Below, piece after piece: positions 1 through 9,516 of a stretch of DNA of 64,000 nt. A program made the translations under genes and the position numbers. The DNA comes from an uncultured Gammaproteobacteria bacterium (GTDB lineage: Bacteria; Pseudomonadota; Gammaproteobacteria; Eutrophobiales; Eutrophobiaceae). Numbering within the stretch: position 1 is the stretch's first letter; each line of letters opens with the position of its first letter. The notes under the pieces were generated by a model. The model was not told the origin of the DNA. It was given only the letters and a program-made list of their open reading frames with translations, and did not search any database. Where the stretch lies: positions 245,062 through 309,061 of the forward strand of contig CALSRS010000002.1 of assembly GCA_943788815.1 (NCBI GenBank), given 5' to 3'.

Positions 1-3000
1 TTGTTATGACTACCCTACTAACTTTTTGAAAATTCTCCCCATATTCCAATCCGCAAATACGTGCATTTTTATAGACATCAGCACCAGTTATTTGAATATG
101 GTTATCCCTATCGAGTACATCAGGGTCAAGATTATTCCGAATTTGTTTCGTAGATACAGTGTTTAATTTTCCTGTGGCATGTTCAACCCATGATTCTGTG
201 CTTAAACGATCACGACTTTTAATACTAAACCGGTTGTCTGAACTTAGCACAAACTGTATCAGCTTGGTTTTACCATTTTCCAGAATTAATGGTTTTCGAA
301 TTTCGAAATTGCTGATGCTGATAGTCTCATTATCAAACACAGATGCTGCTGCAGCCAATGCCATTTCTGCATATCCCGCTGCAGGAAAAATAATCATTCC
401 TTCAACACGATGATCTGAAAGATATGGATGTGTAAAAATATCAATATGATTTGACCAGACGCCATCTACATCATTTAACTTAAAGCCGAGCAAGGGGTGC
501 TCTTTACGCTTATTAGTTGCTTCTATGGAGCCAGTAAAAATAAAGTCTTCATTATTCCAAGGGTAACCAGGCAGTTGAACATGCTTACCGGGAACTGGGA
601 AAACATTACTCAAATCAAATATTTTTTGACTAAATAAAAGTCGGTAACCTGCGCCGAGTATCGAGACCAATTCATGTTTATCATTTTTTGATAATGTCTT
701 ATAAAAAGCACCCTGAACATCATGAATTCTTAAATTATCACGGATATAGGACTGCAACACGGGATGTGGCCCTATTTCCACAAAATTTTTCACTCCCTGG
801 TCTATGAGACTACTTATTGCTGCTTCAAATTCAACTGGATGCCGAATATTTTCCCACCAATACTCGGCGTTTAATGTTGAACCTTTGACAGATTTACCAC
901 TGATTGTAGATATAAAATCGATGCTGTTTTCTTTTGGTTTTATGTCTTGCAAGTTTTCATATACATAGTTTTTGATACTATCCATGATGTTACTATGAAA
1001 CGCGTAATCGATATCGAGCTCTCGACATGTAACCGATTGTTCCTGCAACACATCAATCAATACTCGGATTGCTTCTGTGCTACCCGATACGGTAACCGAA
1101 TTTGGGGAATTAATTGCTGCAATCTCCAGGTCATTTCCATGATTTTCTAAAAACGGAGTTATGTCTTCAACAGACAGCCGTACTGCCGCCATTCGCCCTT
1201 GACCTTTTGTTTTTCCCTGAGCACTACTACGATAAAAAATAACCTTAACGGCGTCGTCTAAGTTCAGAGCACCTGCCACATACGCAGCGGCAATTTCACC
1301 AACACTGTGCCCAAGAACAAATCCAGGAAAAATCCCCATGGATTTAAGTAGATCTACAATTCCAACCTGTATAGCGAATAATAAGGGCTGTGCAACCTCG
1401 GTATATTCCAGCCCGCTGTCAGAATAATTACTGATGGTATCTAAGATCGACCAACCTGACATAGGCTCAAATATTGCGTCTATTTCCTGGATAACATTAC
1501 AAAACTGAGAATGCTGGACCAGTTCTTTCCCCATACCAATCCACTGAGAACCATTCCCTGAAAAAACGAACGCCACGCCTCCCGATTGTGACATGGAATC
1601 CATTCTTACAATATTTGCAGACCGCTTACCGTCTATAAAATTCTGTAAACTATTAATAATGACTTCTAATGAGTCCCCGAAAGTCACCAACGAAAGTTTA
1701 AGCTGCTCTCTTTTTAAAGCCGAATTATAGAAAATGTCATATATCTGTTTTGAAGTTAATTCCTGATTCAACAAATCGATAAACTGTTTTGCTCTACTTT
1801 TGAGAGACTCTTCACTCTGAGCACTTAAAAATAACGGTGGTATCCCATCGATATCATAAGTGTCTTTACTTACAGAATTCGGGATATGTTCTTCAAGGAT
1901 AGTATGAGCGTTCGTTCCACCAAACCCAAAAGAATTTACTCCCATAATTAATGAGCGTTCAAGCTGATCCAGTAATTTAGTTTTATTGACAACTTTTATA
2001 TTATTTTTTGTGAAGTCAATATTTGGATTAAGCTGATTTTGATGAATAGTTGGAGGGATTAAGCGATGCTTTAAACTAAGAATAACTTTCAAGAGACCAG
2101 CAAACCCGGACGCAGGTTCTAGATGTCCTATATTCGATTTAACTGATCCGATAAGCAATGGATTATCTGCTGACCTGGCGCTACCGATAGCTCTTCCAAT
2201 GGCTTCTACTTCAATGGGATCTCCTACCGGCGTCCCTGTTCCATGTGCTTCGATATAATCTATTTCATCGATATTAACACCGGCTCTGGTATACACTTCA
2301 TCTAATAGCCTGGATTGGGCGATACCATTTGGTACGGTCAATGCAGATTTAGTACCATCTGAATTAACACCAGTACCGCGGATGAGTGCGTGCACAGGAT
2401 CCCCATCCTTAATTGCCTGTTCATAGGGTTTTAAATAAAAAACGACGCCGCCTTCTGAACGCACATACCCATCTGCACTCGCATCAAAAACCTGGCATCG
2501 TCCTGTATTGGATAACATATTGGCCTTGGAAAATCCGATGAATGGAAAGGGACTCAATACAAGGTGTACAGCACCGACTATGCTACTACTAGATTCACCA
2601 GACCAAATACTCGAACAGGCTTGATGTAATGCTACCAGGGAGGATGAACAGGCTGTATCTATCGCCATACTTGGACCATGTAGATCATAAATATAGGAGA
2701 TTCGATTTGCCGCGATGCTTAAGGTATTACCAGTCATAAAATAGGCATCGGCTACATTTGGATCATCCATCCTGTTATTGGCATAGTCGAGACTGGAGAT
2801 ACCAACATAAACAGAACAGTCGGATCCTGCGAGTTTACTTGGAACCTGCCCACCATATTCCAATGCCTCCCAGCTCATTTGTAATAATAATCGCTGCTGA
2901 GGATCCATCTGCGCAGCTTCACGAGGAGAAATACCAAAAAATTCTGGATCAAACTTGTAAATATCTGAAAGCTGTCCGGCCGATACAGTATAAGATTTAC

Positions 3001-3178
3001 CAGAGGTCTTAGGATCTGGGTGGTAGTAATAGTCCCTGGACCATCGATCATCCTTGATTTCAGTGATGACATCTGTCCCGGAACAAAGCATTTCCCAAAA
3101 TTGGTCAGGACTGTTACACGAACCTGGAAAACGACATGCCATACCCACGACAGCTATTGGTTGCTGCGATTTTTTCAA
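1..3178 (-). CDS. Type I polyketide synthase, N-terminal part (KS-AT-DH), runs off the left edge
   Basis: Multidomain polyketide synthase that condenses acyl units on an acyl carrier. Translating the minus strand shows a ketosynthase first (about residues 1-430) with active-site Cys177 in DTACSSSLVALH, the histidine motifs EAHGTGT and SNIGHLEPASG, and the end motif GFGGTNAH. An acyltransferase follows (about 520-830) with Ser625 in GHSVGE and the specificity box YAFHS, which is neither the usual malonyl HAFH nor the methylmalonyl YASH. A dehydratase then begins, with the HxxxGxxxxP motif at His923. The rest lies left of the window. In the open frame the only good start is TTG at 3178; the ATG at 3195 is in another frame and stops after five codons (see findings). 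No other polyketide gene is visible in the window, so product and carrier are unknown. Confidence 0.93.
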   Translation of the reverse strand, partial: MKKSQQPIAVVGMACRFPGSCNSPDQFWEMLCSGTDVITEIKDDRWSRDYYYHPDPKTSGKSYTVSAGQLSDIYKFDPEFFGISPREAAQMDPQQRLLLQMSWEALEYGGQVPSKLAGSDCSVYVGISSLDYANNRMDDPNVADAYFMTGNTLSIAANRISYIYDLHGPSMAIDTACSSSLVALHQACSSIWSGESSSSIVGAVHLVLSPFPFIGFSKANMLSNTGRCQVFDASADGYVRSEGGVVFYLKPYEQAIKDGDPVHALIRGTGVNSDGTKSALTVPNGIAQSRLLDEVYTRAGVNIDEIDYIEAHGTGTPVGDPIEVEAIGRAIGSARSADNPLLIGSVKSNIGHLEPASGFAGLLKVILSLKHRLIPPTIHQNQLNPNIDFTKNNIKVVNKTKLLDQLERSLIMGVNSFGFGGTNAHTILEEHIPNSVSKDTYDIDGIPPLFLSAQSEESLKSRAKQFIDLLNQELTSKQIYDIFYNSALKREQLKLSLVTFGDSLEVIINSLQNFIDGKRSANIVRMDSMSQSGGVAFVFSGNGSQWIGMGKELVQHSQFCNVIQEIDAIFEPMSGWSILDTISNYSDSGLEYTEVAQPLLFAIQVGIVDLLKSMGIFPGFVLGHSVGEIAAAYVAGALNLDDAVKVIFYRSSAQGKTKGQGRMAAVRLSVEDITPFLENHGNDLEIAAINSPNSVTVSGSTEAIRVLIDVLQEQSVTCRELDIDYAFHSNIMDSIKNYVYENLQDIKPKENSIDFISTISGKSVKGSTLNAEYWWENIRHPVEFEAAISSLIDQGVKNFVEIGPHPVLQSYIRDNLRIHDVQGAFYKTLSKNDKHELVSILGAGYRLLFSQKIFDLSNVFPVPGKHVQLPGYPWNNEDFIFTGSIEATNKRKEHPLLGFKLNDVDGVWSNHIDIFTHPYLSDHRVEGMIIFPAAGYAEMALAAAASVFDNETISISNFEIRKPLILENGKTKLIQFVLSSDNRFSIKSRDRLSTESWVEHATGKLNTVSTKQIRNNLDPDVLDRDNHIQITGADVYKNARICGLEYGENFQKVSRVVIT

Positions 3179-3563
3179 AATGATTTATCCATTAATATTT
3201 AATCAACTTCCGGCCTATAGAATAAGTCAAAAACTTCTATAATTCAATTAGTTATATTAATATATTAAAAAGCTTATCGTATACTTTGTTACAACTGGAT
3301 ATAGAATATATGAAGTCCTTGATTTAGCAGCCATTTCACACTTATTTACTCAAATACTAATCATTTTTTAGCTTATTATTAAGGATTAATTATTAGGATG
3401 TGATGTGTATAACAGTTTTAACGCCACATCAGGATTTTCGCTGACAAACATTGAAATTCTATGAGGCAAATAGATGGAATAACTGGTACTTTATACGGTC
3501 TAATATCGAATCTTGAAAAGATTACCGATACTCAAAATTTTGCAATGATTTAATGGGAAGTAA
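3179..3563. other. AT-rich intergenic region between divergent PKS and prc
   Basis: 385 bases with no convincing gene. Very AT-rich and should hold the divergent promoters of the polyketide synthase (left) and prc (right). I could not pick a convincing -35/-10 pair. A short inverted repeat AATCTT-GAA-AAGATT sits near 3510-3525. Small open frames here are short and lack a ribosome binding site. Confidence 0.5.
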
Positions 3564-5654
3564 ATGTTTATGCATCTTAAATTAATTCAGTTTTGCCTAT
3601 TATTTAGTTTGGTTCACACTGCCGGAGCTATCACTCCAATAGTTGATGAGTCGGAACTACACCCTAATAAAGATCAGGAACGGGCGACGGAAATCATTCT
3701 CCATATAATAGAGAATTATCACTACCGCACCAGACTTCTCGATGATGAATTATCTAGTGAAATTTTTGATTCTTATCTTAAAAGCATGGATCCCAATAAA
3801 AGTTTTTTTACCCATGCTGATATAGATGAATTTGAAAATTATCGCTATAGCCTGGACGATGCACTGGACGATGCTCAACTAGACACCGCATTTATTATTT
3901 TCAGACGCTACCGTACCAGGGTACAGGAACGCGTCGAATTCGCCCTGGAACAACTTAAAGGAGAATTTGATTTTTCAGTTGATGAAGACTATCAGTTTGA
4001 TAGATCTGAGCTAATCTGGCCAACAGATTTGGAACAGAATGAAATCTGGCGCAAGAGAGTAAAAAATGATTTCCTTAATCTAAAACTTGCAGATAAAACT
4101 GAAGATGAAATAAGGGAAACACTGTCGAAGCGATATCAACGACTTACAACTAGTACCCTGCAATTCAACACCAGTGATATATTTCAGCTGTTTGTAAATG
4201 CTTATACCAGCAGCATAGAACCACATACTTCATATTTTTCACCCAGGACTTCTGAAAATTTTGATATCAGTATGAGCCTGTCTCTTGAGGGGATCGGTGC
4301 CGTACTTCGTGGCGATACAGATTATACCGAAGTCCAGAGCGTCGTACCTGGTGGCCCTGCGGACCTTAGCGAATTATTACATGATGGTGACAAAATTATC
4401 GGCGTCGGTCAGGAAGAGGATGGGGAAATTGTAGATGTTATAGGGTGGCGTCTGGATGATGTTGTGGACCTGATTCGTGGTCCTAAAGGCTCAATAGTAC
4501 GCCTGGAAGTATTACCGAAAGATGCAGGACTGGAAGGTCCAAGCAAAACTATTTTAATTACACGTGATGAGATTAAACTGGAAGAACAGGCCGCTAAGTC
4601 TGAAATTATTGAAACTGAAACTGGTGGCCACATGGGCGTTATTACTATCCAAACCTTCTATAGCGATTTTGCTGCCCAGGCCAGAGGTGAACCCGATTTC
4701 AAGAGTACGACCAGAGATGTTCGTAAACTTCTGGCTGAAATGGAACAGGAAAATATTGATGGCTTAATCATAGATCTAAGAGACAATGGTGGCGGCTCAT
4801 TATCCGAGGCTATCGAATTTACAGGTTTATTTATTGAGTCTGGCCCCGTAGTACAAACCAAAGACTCCACGGGAAACATTGATATCAACCGTGATAGAGA
4901 CCCCGATATAGTTTATGGAGGTCCTCTTGCTGTATTGGTAAACAGGAACAGTGCGTCCGCTTCTGAAATTTTTGCCGGTGCTATTCAGGACTACCATAGG
5001 GGCATTATTTTGGGAGAACCGACTTTTGGTAAAGGTACTGTACAAAATATTGTTGATCTAAACCGATTTTCCAGAAGTGGGAATGATTATGGAAGATTAA
5101 AAACTACCATTGCCCAGTTTTTCCGTATCAATGGCGGCAGTAATCAACATAAAGGCGTAATCCCTGACATAATTTATCCAACTGCCAGCTTCAGTGCAGA
5201 ACATGGAGAAAGGTCTCTTGATAATGCATTACCATGGGATGAAATTAAACCTGCCAGATTTGTACCTGCACAAGCACCTTTAGACCGTTTTGATAGCGCC
5301 AAGCTTCGTCATGAAAATCGAATTGAATCAGACAAGTTGTTTCAGCTATTGCTTGATGAACAACGACTGGTGTATGAAATAAACGAAAAGAAAATTACAA
5401 GTTTGCAGGAAACCAAACGTAAAACTGAGCGGGAAACATTAAGTACTGCGCGCAAAACATTACAAAATGAATTTCGTATTGCCCAGGGACTTGCCCCGTT
5501 GGATGATGAATCAGATGACCAGGATTTTGAAGACACCGAACCTGTTGATGTTATTCTAAATGAATCCGCTCGTATCCTGGAAGATTTACTAATACCGCCG
5601 CAAACCACAGCATCTTCTGTGAATAAGCGCACAGAAATCTCCAATCCACTATAG
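3564..5654 (+). CDS. prc: Carboxy-terminal (tail-specific) protease Prc
   Basis: Periplasmic S41-family serine protease that degrades proteins by their C-terminal tails and, in E. coli, trims lipoproteins and cell-wall hydrolases. 696 residues, close to E. coli Prc (682). Order: signal peptide (about 1-23), N-terminal TSP helical domain, PDZ domain (about 235-320), S41 core, and a C-terminal charged helical region. The catalytic dyad is visible: Ser465 in NSASASEIF and Lys490 in GEPTFGKGTV, 25 residues apart as in E. coli (Ser430/Lys455). The LRDNGGGSL motif is also present. GGGAAG at 3555-3560 lies only 3 nt from the ATG at 3564 but 9 nt from the ATG at 3570 (MHLKL), so 3570 may be the true start. 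It stands alone. Confidence 0.96.
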   Translation: MFMHLKLIQFCLLFSLVHTAGAITPIVDESELHPNKDQERATEIILHIIENYHYRTRLLDDELSSEIFDSYLKSMDPNKSFFTHADIDEFENYRYSLDDALDDAQLDTAFIIFRRYRTRVQERVEFALEQLKGEFDFSVDEDYQFDRSELIWPTDLEQNEIWRKRVKNDFLNLKLADKTEDEIRETLSKRYQRLTTSTLQFNTSDIFQLFVNAYTSSIEPHTSYFSPRTSENFDISMSLSLEGIGAVLRGDTDYTEVQSVVPGGPADLSELLHDGDKIIGVGQEEDGEIVDVIGWRLDDVVDLIRGPKGSIVRLEVLPKDAGLEGPSKTILITRDEIKLEEQAAKSEIIETETGGHMGVITIQTFYSDFAAQARGEPDFKSTTRDVRKLLAEMEQENIDGLIIDLRDNGGGSLSEAIEFTGLFIESGPVVQTKDSTGNIDINRDRDPDIVYGGPLAVLVNRNSASASEIFAGAIQDYHRGIILGEPTFGKGTVQNIVDLNRFSRSGNDYGRLKTTIAQFFRINGGSNQHKGVIPDIIYPTASFSAEHGERSLDNALPWDEIKPARFVPAQAPLDRFDSAKLRHENRIESDKLFQLLLDEQRLVYEINEKKITSLQETKRKTERETLSTARKTLQNEFRIAQGLAPLDDESDDQDFEDTEPVDVILNESARILEDLLIPPQTTASSVNKRTEISNPL

Positions 5655-5843
5655 ATTATTTTCTCTATTTAAAGCCTTTTTATTCATAAAAATCAATTAG
5701 TTAAATATTCATTATATTTATTATTTAATGTGATATTTAATATAAACTCTCTAATCAACGGAATTTAAAGGATTTTTTTCTTGCTTTTATAAAAAAGATA
5801 GTCTAAAAAGAACGATAATTCAGGAATATTTCTAGGGAAATAT

Positions 5844-6362
5844 ATGTATTCTCAAAGAGTTAATCGTTATAGTTCACAGACTGCACGAATGACACCTGCC
5901 ATTCTTCGTCGATCACAGCTACTCAGTGATAAACCCATACATGATATTAAAACAGGCTTTATAAGACATCCCAGTGGATTTCCTCTAGAGATTAAAAGGC
6001 GTCGCTTTTGGGAACGTACATCATTACCAGATACGAATAACCCCAAAATTGGGATCATTTTTGAATCTACAGAATACATTAAGCCAGGAGAGATCATTGA
6101 GATTTCCATTCTTTTGCAAAGCAAGCTGGAATCTTTCACAGGAAAGGTAATCCTGGTGAAAAATAACGGTGATGATTATGAAATCGGTCTGTGGCTTTTA
6201 TACCAGGAAGACGCAAGCCGTGCACGGATTGTAGAGCAACTCTGTCATATTGAACTTTATATGCAGGAAAAGAAATATAGAGAAGGACCTTATAATATCA
6301 ACCCTGACAGAGTAGCAAGTGAATGGATAACAAAATATGCTAGTGAGGTTCCATCTTTGTAG
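5844..6362 (+). CDS. Small PilZ-like domain protein
   Basis: 172-residue cytoplasmic protein without signal peptide or membrane segment. The N-terminal segment (SQLLSDKPIHDIKTGFIRHP and on) followed by a beta-rich core (PGEIIEISILL, FTGKVILVKN, YEIGLWLLY) resembles PilZ-fold proteins of gammaproteobacteria that carry an RHPS..P element. The EIGLWL strand resembles the G-rich end of PilZ domains. I do not see a clean RxxxR plus D/NxSxxG c-di-GMP motif, so binding of the nucleotide is doubtful. AGGG at 5833-5836 gives a well placed ribosome site. Preceded by 189 AT-rich bases that must hold its promoter or a weak prc end. Could also be an unrelated beta-barrel regulator. Confidence 0.6.
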   Translation: MYSQRVNRYSSQTARMTPAILRRSQLLSDKPIHDIKTGFIRHPSGFPLEIKRRRFWERTSLPDTNNPKIGIIFESTEYIKPGEIIEISILLQSKLESFTGKVILVKNNGDDYEIGLWLLYQEDASRARIVEQLCHIELYMQEKKYREGPYNINPDRVASEWITKYASEVPSL

Positions 6363-6406
6363 TAATTCACGAGAAATAAAATAAATTCTCCATACAAAGC
6401 ATACAA

Positions 6407-7378
6407 TTACATATTACTTTCATTTAGCAGTTGTTCAAAATATTCAATGGTCTGTTTTAAACCATCTTTTAATTTTACTTTTGGTTCCCAATTTAGCGAT
6501 TCTTTCGCCAATGTAATGTCTGGTTGACGCTGCTTAGGATCATCTTCAGGTAAGGCTAAGAACTCAAGTTTCGAGCTAGAACCTGTCATCTCTATAATAT
6601 TTTCTGCAAGTTCTTTTACCGTAAATTCACCGGGATTCCCGAGATTCAGAGGTCCAGTCAGGTCATCACTTGAATTCATAAAACGGACAAAACCCTCAAT
6701 TAAATCATCTACAAAACAAAATGACCGGGTTTGTGAGCCATCTCCATAAATGGTAATCGGCTGATTGCTTAACGCCTGTAATATAAAATTGGAAACTACT
6801 CGACCATCATTTGGTTGCATTTTGGGGCCATAGGTATTGAAAATCCTGGCTACCTTGATCCTTAGATTATGTTGACGATGATAATCAAAAAACAGTGTTT
6901 CTGCACAGCGCTTGCCCTCATCATAACAGGAGCGAGGGCCGATTGGATTGACGTTTCCCCAGTAACTTTCAGGTTGAGGATGAACAGCTGGGTCACCGTA
7001 GACTTCACTGGTGGATGCCTGAAATATTTTTGCTTTAGTCCGCTTCGCCAATCCAAGCATATTAATTGCGCCATGCACACTGGTCTTGGTTGTCTGGACG
7101 GGGTCGTGCTGATAGTGAACGGGAGAAGCAGGACAGGCAAGATTATAGATTTCGTCTACTTCAATATATAAGGGGAATGTTACGTCATGACGGACCAACT
7201 CGAAATTTGAGTAATCCAGCAAATGCCTGATATTACTTTTACTTCCTGTAAAATAATTATCTAGACAAATTACATCGTGCCCCACTGTAAGTAATTGTTC
7301 ACACAAATGTGACCCAAGAAAACCTGTGCCACCTGTTACCAGAATCTTTTTCATTTGACTAATTCCATTATTGTTCAT
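6407..7378 (-). CDS. UDP-glucuronate decarboxylase (UDP-xylose synthase)
   Basis: Short-chain dehydrogenase/epimerase-fold enzyme that converts UDP-glucuronate to UDP-xylose with NAD+ as internal cofactor, providing a sugar for surface polysaccharide. The Rossmann motif [15 protein letters not shown] is at the N-terminus, the catalytic YxxxK is SCYDEGKRC, and the UXS-type stretches [21 protein letters not shown] and RIFNTYGP are all present. Length (about 320) is standard. The first ATG (7378) adds eight residues (MNNNGISQ) before MKKILVTGG; the second ATG at 7354 matches the family start better, and both have weak AGGA/GGA sites. Single gene, no glycosyltransferases nearby. Confidence 0.93.
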   Translation of the reverse strand: MNNNGISQMKKILVTGGTGFLGSHLCEQLLTVGHDVICLDNYFTGSKSNIRHLLDYSNFELVRHDVTFPLYIEVDEIYNLACPASPVHYQHDPVQTTKTSVHGAINMLGLAKRTKAKIFQASTSEVYGDPAVHPQPESYWGNVNPIGPRSCYDEGKRCAETLFFDYHRQHNLRIKVARIFNTYGPKMQPNDGRVVSNFILQALSNQPITIYGDGSQTRSFCFVDDLIEGFVRFMNSSDDLTGPLNLGNPGEFTVKELAENIIEMTGSSSKLEFLALPEDDPKQRQPDITLAKESLNWEPKVKLKDGLKQTIEYFEQLLNESNM

Positions 7379-7396
7379 TCTTGTTATTCCTGAATC

Positions 7397-8029
7397 CTAA
7401 CCACACTCAATGCCAGTTCCACCTAATCCACAATAACCACCAGGATTTTTTGCCAGGTATTGCTGATGATAATCCTCTGCATAATAAAACTCCGGGGCAG
7501 CTATTATCTCTGTTGTAATTTCACTATAGCCCGCAGTGGACAAATCTTGCTGATATCGCTGTTTAGATTTAACTGCCAGATTATACTGATTATCATTAAT
7601 GCAATATATACCTGAACGATATTGTGTCCCTATATCATTTCCCTGTTGCATACCCTGAGTTGGATTGTGTGATTCCCAAAATATGACCAAGAGATCAGAA
7701 TAATCGATGACAGTTGGATCAAAACAGACTCTTACGACTTCATTATGAGCTGTTTTGCCACTGCAAACTTCTTCATAGTTTGGATTTGGAGTATAGCCTC
7801 CAGCATATCCTACCGCTGTAGAATACACTCCGATGCTTTCCCAGAATTTTTTTTCGGCTCCCCAAAAGCATCCCATACCAAATAGAGCCAATTCCATATT
7901 TTCCGGGAAGGGGGGGCAAATTGGATGATGATTCACAAAATGGAGATTAGTAATCTCCATGGAATCTAGACGTCCTGGCAAGGCTTCATCTGCTGATGGA
8001 ACAGCATTGTTTCCTCTAAAAAAATTCAT
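7397..8029 (-). CDS. msrA: Peptide methionine sulfoxide reductase MsrA
   Basis: Reduces the S-epimer of methionine sulfoxide in proteins and free methionine, using thioredoxin. The catalytic Cys54 sits in GMGCFWGAE, and resolving cysteines are Cys200 (GGYCGLGG) and Cys209 near the C-terminus. 210 residues, similar to E. coli MsrA (212), including the N-terminal extension with LPGR. Its ATG overlaps the TGA of the upstream membrane-protein gene (ATGA), so the two are translationally coupled. A run of seven G (7910-7916) lies inside the coding sequence just upstream of the catalytic Cys. Confidence 0.97.
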   Translation of the reverse strand: MNFFRGNNAVPSADEALPGRLDSMEITNLHFVNHHPICPPFPENMELALFGMGCFWGAEKKFWESIGVYSTAVGYAGGYTPNPNYEEVCSGKTAHNEVVRVCFDPTVIDYSDLLVIFWESHNPTQGMQQGNDIGTQYRSGIYCINDNQYNLAVKSKQRYQQDLSTAGYSEITTEIIAAPEFYYAEDYHQQYLAKNPGGYCGLGGTGIECG

Positions 8030-8784
8030 GACTCTTGAACGATAGTTATCGCGTTATCAGGATTGTAGATATCTAGATAGGCGAGATAAACACTTGCGAT
8101 GGTCATAGGCATTAATATAAACCAACCCAGCATTAACGGTAAGGTAGCAATAAATGATAGTACTAGTCCTACAAATCCATAGATCAAAAAAGCCATTATA
8201 TTTTTCATGCAGCCAGAAAAGCTATCTTTTATGGCATCCACGGGACCCATTTCTTCCAGTACCGTCAGCGCAGGTGCAAACCAGAAAGCCATTAATAAAG
8301 GAACGTAAAAAAACAGTCCCGTTAAAATCACCAGTAACATATTTCTTATATGTTCTAGTGACAATTCTTGAAGTGCACTCTCCGCACCACCTTGTGCTAT
8401 TAAGTTGATAAATTCCAGACCAACAGTTAGAAATAACACAATGACCATAAATATGAAGATCATTACTGAACCTAAGGTATATAAAACACCTAATAGGACA
8501 AGATTACCCGTATACTGGCTAAACCCGGCAAAAAGATGATTAATTTTCAGCCCTTTACCATCGCCAATATCTCGACATCCAAGGAGCAACCCTCCAATAA
8601 AGACCGGAGTCAATAACTGGGTTAGTAACATTCCAGCTATAGGTAACATGCCGAGAGTAATATTTATGACCAGTAAAATAACAGCGCTGCCTATCCATGG
8701 CCCTGCACTTAGCCTGAAATACTCAAACCCCTCTGAAAACCATGCAGCACCTCGACTTGCTGGAACTACATTCACATTTACCAT
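8026..8784 (-). CDS. BPSS1780-family integral membrane protein
   Basis: 252-residue polytopic inner-membrane protein with about five to six hydrophobic segments (for example near residues 35-65, 95-130, 150-180 and 200-235). The start, with [20 protein letters not shown], matches the conserved opening of BPSS1780-like (DUF2189-like) membrane proteins of proteobacteria; no biochemical function is known for that family. First gene of a two-gene unit with msrA, which it overlaps by 4 bases. The coupling hints at a role in oxidative or envelope stress, but that is inference only. Confidence 0.75.
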   Translation of the reverse strand: MVNVNVVPASRGAAWFSEGFEYFRLSAGPWIGSAVILLVINITLGMLPIAGMLLTQLLTPVFIGGLLLGCRDIGDGKGLKINHLFAGFSQYTGNLVLLGVLYTLGSVMIFIFMVIVLFLTVGLEFINLIAQGGAESALQELSLEHIRNMLLVILTGLFFYVPLLMAFWFAPALTVLEEMGPVDAIKDSFSGCMKNIMAFLIYGFVGLVLSFIATLPLMLGWFILMPMTIASVYLAYLDIYNPDNAITIVQES

Positions 8785-9044
8785 AACTAACCCCTTGTTA
8801 TTTGATTCTGATTCGATACTGCTAAAAGAATATCATTAATTAGCAAATTACATTTTCAGATTTAGCAACTCGTTCATCATGCCGTTTCTCAACATACAGC
8901 GCTTATATTTACCTGATTTTTACCGCTGAAAAACCAATATTATTTTTATTTAACATATTATATTTCACTTAATAATTATAACTTATTGTTTTATATGATA
9001 TTTTTAATATGTTATCAGATTTTAAAAAAAAACCTAAAATAATG
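8785..9044. other. AT-rich intergenic region between divergent genes
   Basis: Part of a 324-base gap between the leftward membrane-protein gene and the rightward phasin gene. It contains long A/T runs, including an A9 tract near 9023-9031, and no open frame with a ribosome site. It should hold the promoter of the leftward membrane protein-msrA unit, which I could not define. Confidence 0.45.
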
Positions 9045-9073
9045 TTGCGTCGCGTCATAATCTAATTTATGAT
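9045..9073 (+). promoter_or_regulatory. Predicted sigma-70 promoter of the phasin gene with overlapping inverted repeat
   Basis: TTGCGT (9045-9050), 17-base spacer, TATGAT (9068-9073); predicted transcript start near 9080. An inverted repeat TCATAA-N6-TTATGA (9055-9060 / 9067-9072) covers the spacer and the -10, a position suited to a repressor. In PHA producers phasin genes are often repressed by PhaR; whether this is such a site cannot be told from the sequence. Confidence 0.5.
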
Positions 9074-9108
9074 GCACTGCACAAGAGTCATAAAACGAGG
9101 AAATCTCT

Positions 9109-9435
9109 ATGAACGAACAATTTGAAAAATATTATGCGCCTGTTAAGGATCTTAATGCACTGGCTGTCAGCAATTTTGAAAAAATTCTGGAATTACAGTT
9201 GAAATATTTTGAAGATTCCACCAAAGCTGGAATTGAAGGTCTGAAAAGTGCTGTTGCCATTAATGATGCAGAAGGTTTTAAAGATTATATTAATGCCCAG
9301 GTTGAAACATCCAAGCAATTTACAGAACGTGCTATAGAAGATGGAAAAAATGCCCTGGAACTTGGAAATAGTTACGCTGCAGAAGTACAAAAGGTAGTTA
9401 AAGAGACTATATCAGTACCAAAAGCTGCCGAATAA
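9109..9435 (+). CDS. Phasin family protein
   Basis: 108-residue helical, amphipathic protein of the phasin family, which coat the surface of polyhydroxyalkanoate granules. Typical features are the opening MNEQFEKYYAPVKDLNALAV, the FEKILELQLKYFEDSTKAGI helix and a second helix containing NAQVETSKQFTERAIED. Strong ribosome site GAGG at 9097-9100, 8 nt before ATG. It has its own predicted promoter and a strong terminator, so is monocistronic and probably well expressed. No PHA synthase, thiolase or reductase gene lies in the window. Some phasin-like proteins act as membrane or stress proteins without PHA, so granule binding is inferred. Confidence 0.9.
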   Translation: MNEQFEKYYAPVKDLNALAVSNFEKILELQLKYFEDSTKAGIEGLKSAVAINDAEGFKDYINAQVETSKQFTERAIEDGKNALELGNSYAAEVQKVVKETISVPKAAE

Positions 9436-9482
9436 AGTCTTCAAAACACCATTCTTGCCCCCCCGAGAATTGGTGGTTTATA

Positions 9483-9514
9483 AGCCGCCCTATTTATTGA
9501 TAGGGCGGCTTTTC
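9483..9514 (+). terminator. Rho-independent terminator of the phasin gene
   Basis: Perfect 11-bp stem AGCCGCCCTAT / ATAGGGCGGCT (9483-9493 and 9500-9510) with the 6-base loop TTATTG, followed by TTTT on the plus strand. On the minus strand the hairpin is followed by TATAAACC, without a U run, so it acts mainly rightward, although the convergent ABC transporter gene ends just beside it at 9517. Confidence 0.92.
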
Positions 9515-9516
9515 TA

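Noticed and set aside
2758..3242. Short frames on both strands over the PKS start and flank
   Set aside because: They overlap the ketosynthase coding region or AT-rich DNA, without domain, ribosome site or conserved composition.
9483..9514. Phasin hairpin as a bidirectional terminator for the ABC transporter gene
   Set aside because: On the minus strand no U run follows the stem, so only rightward activity is supported.
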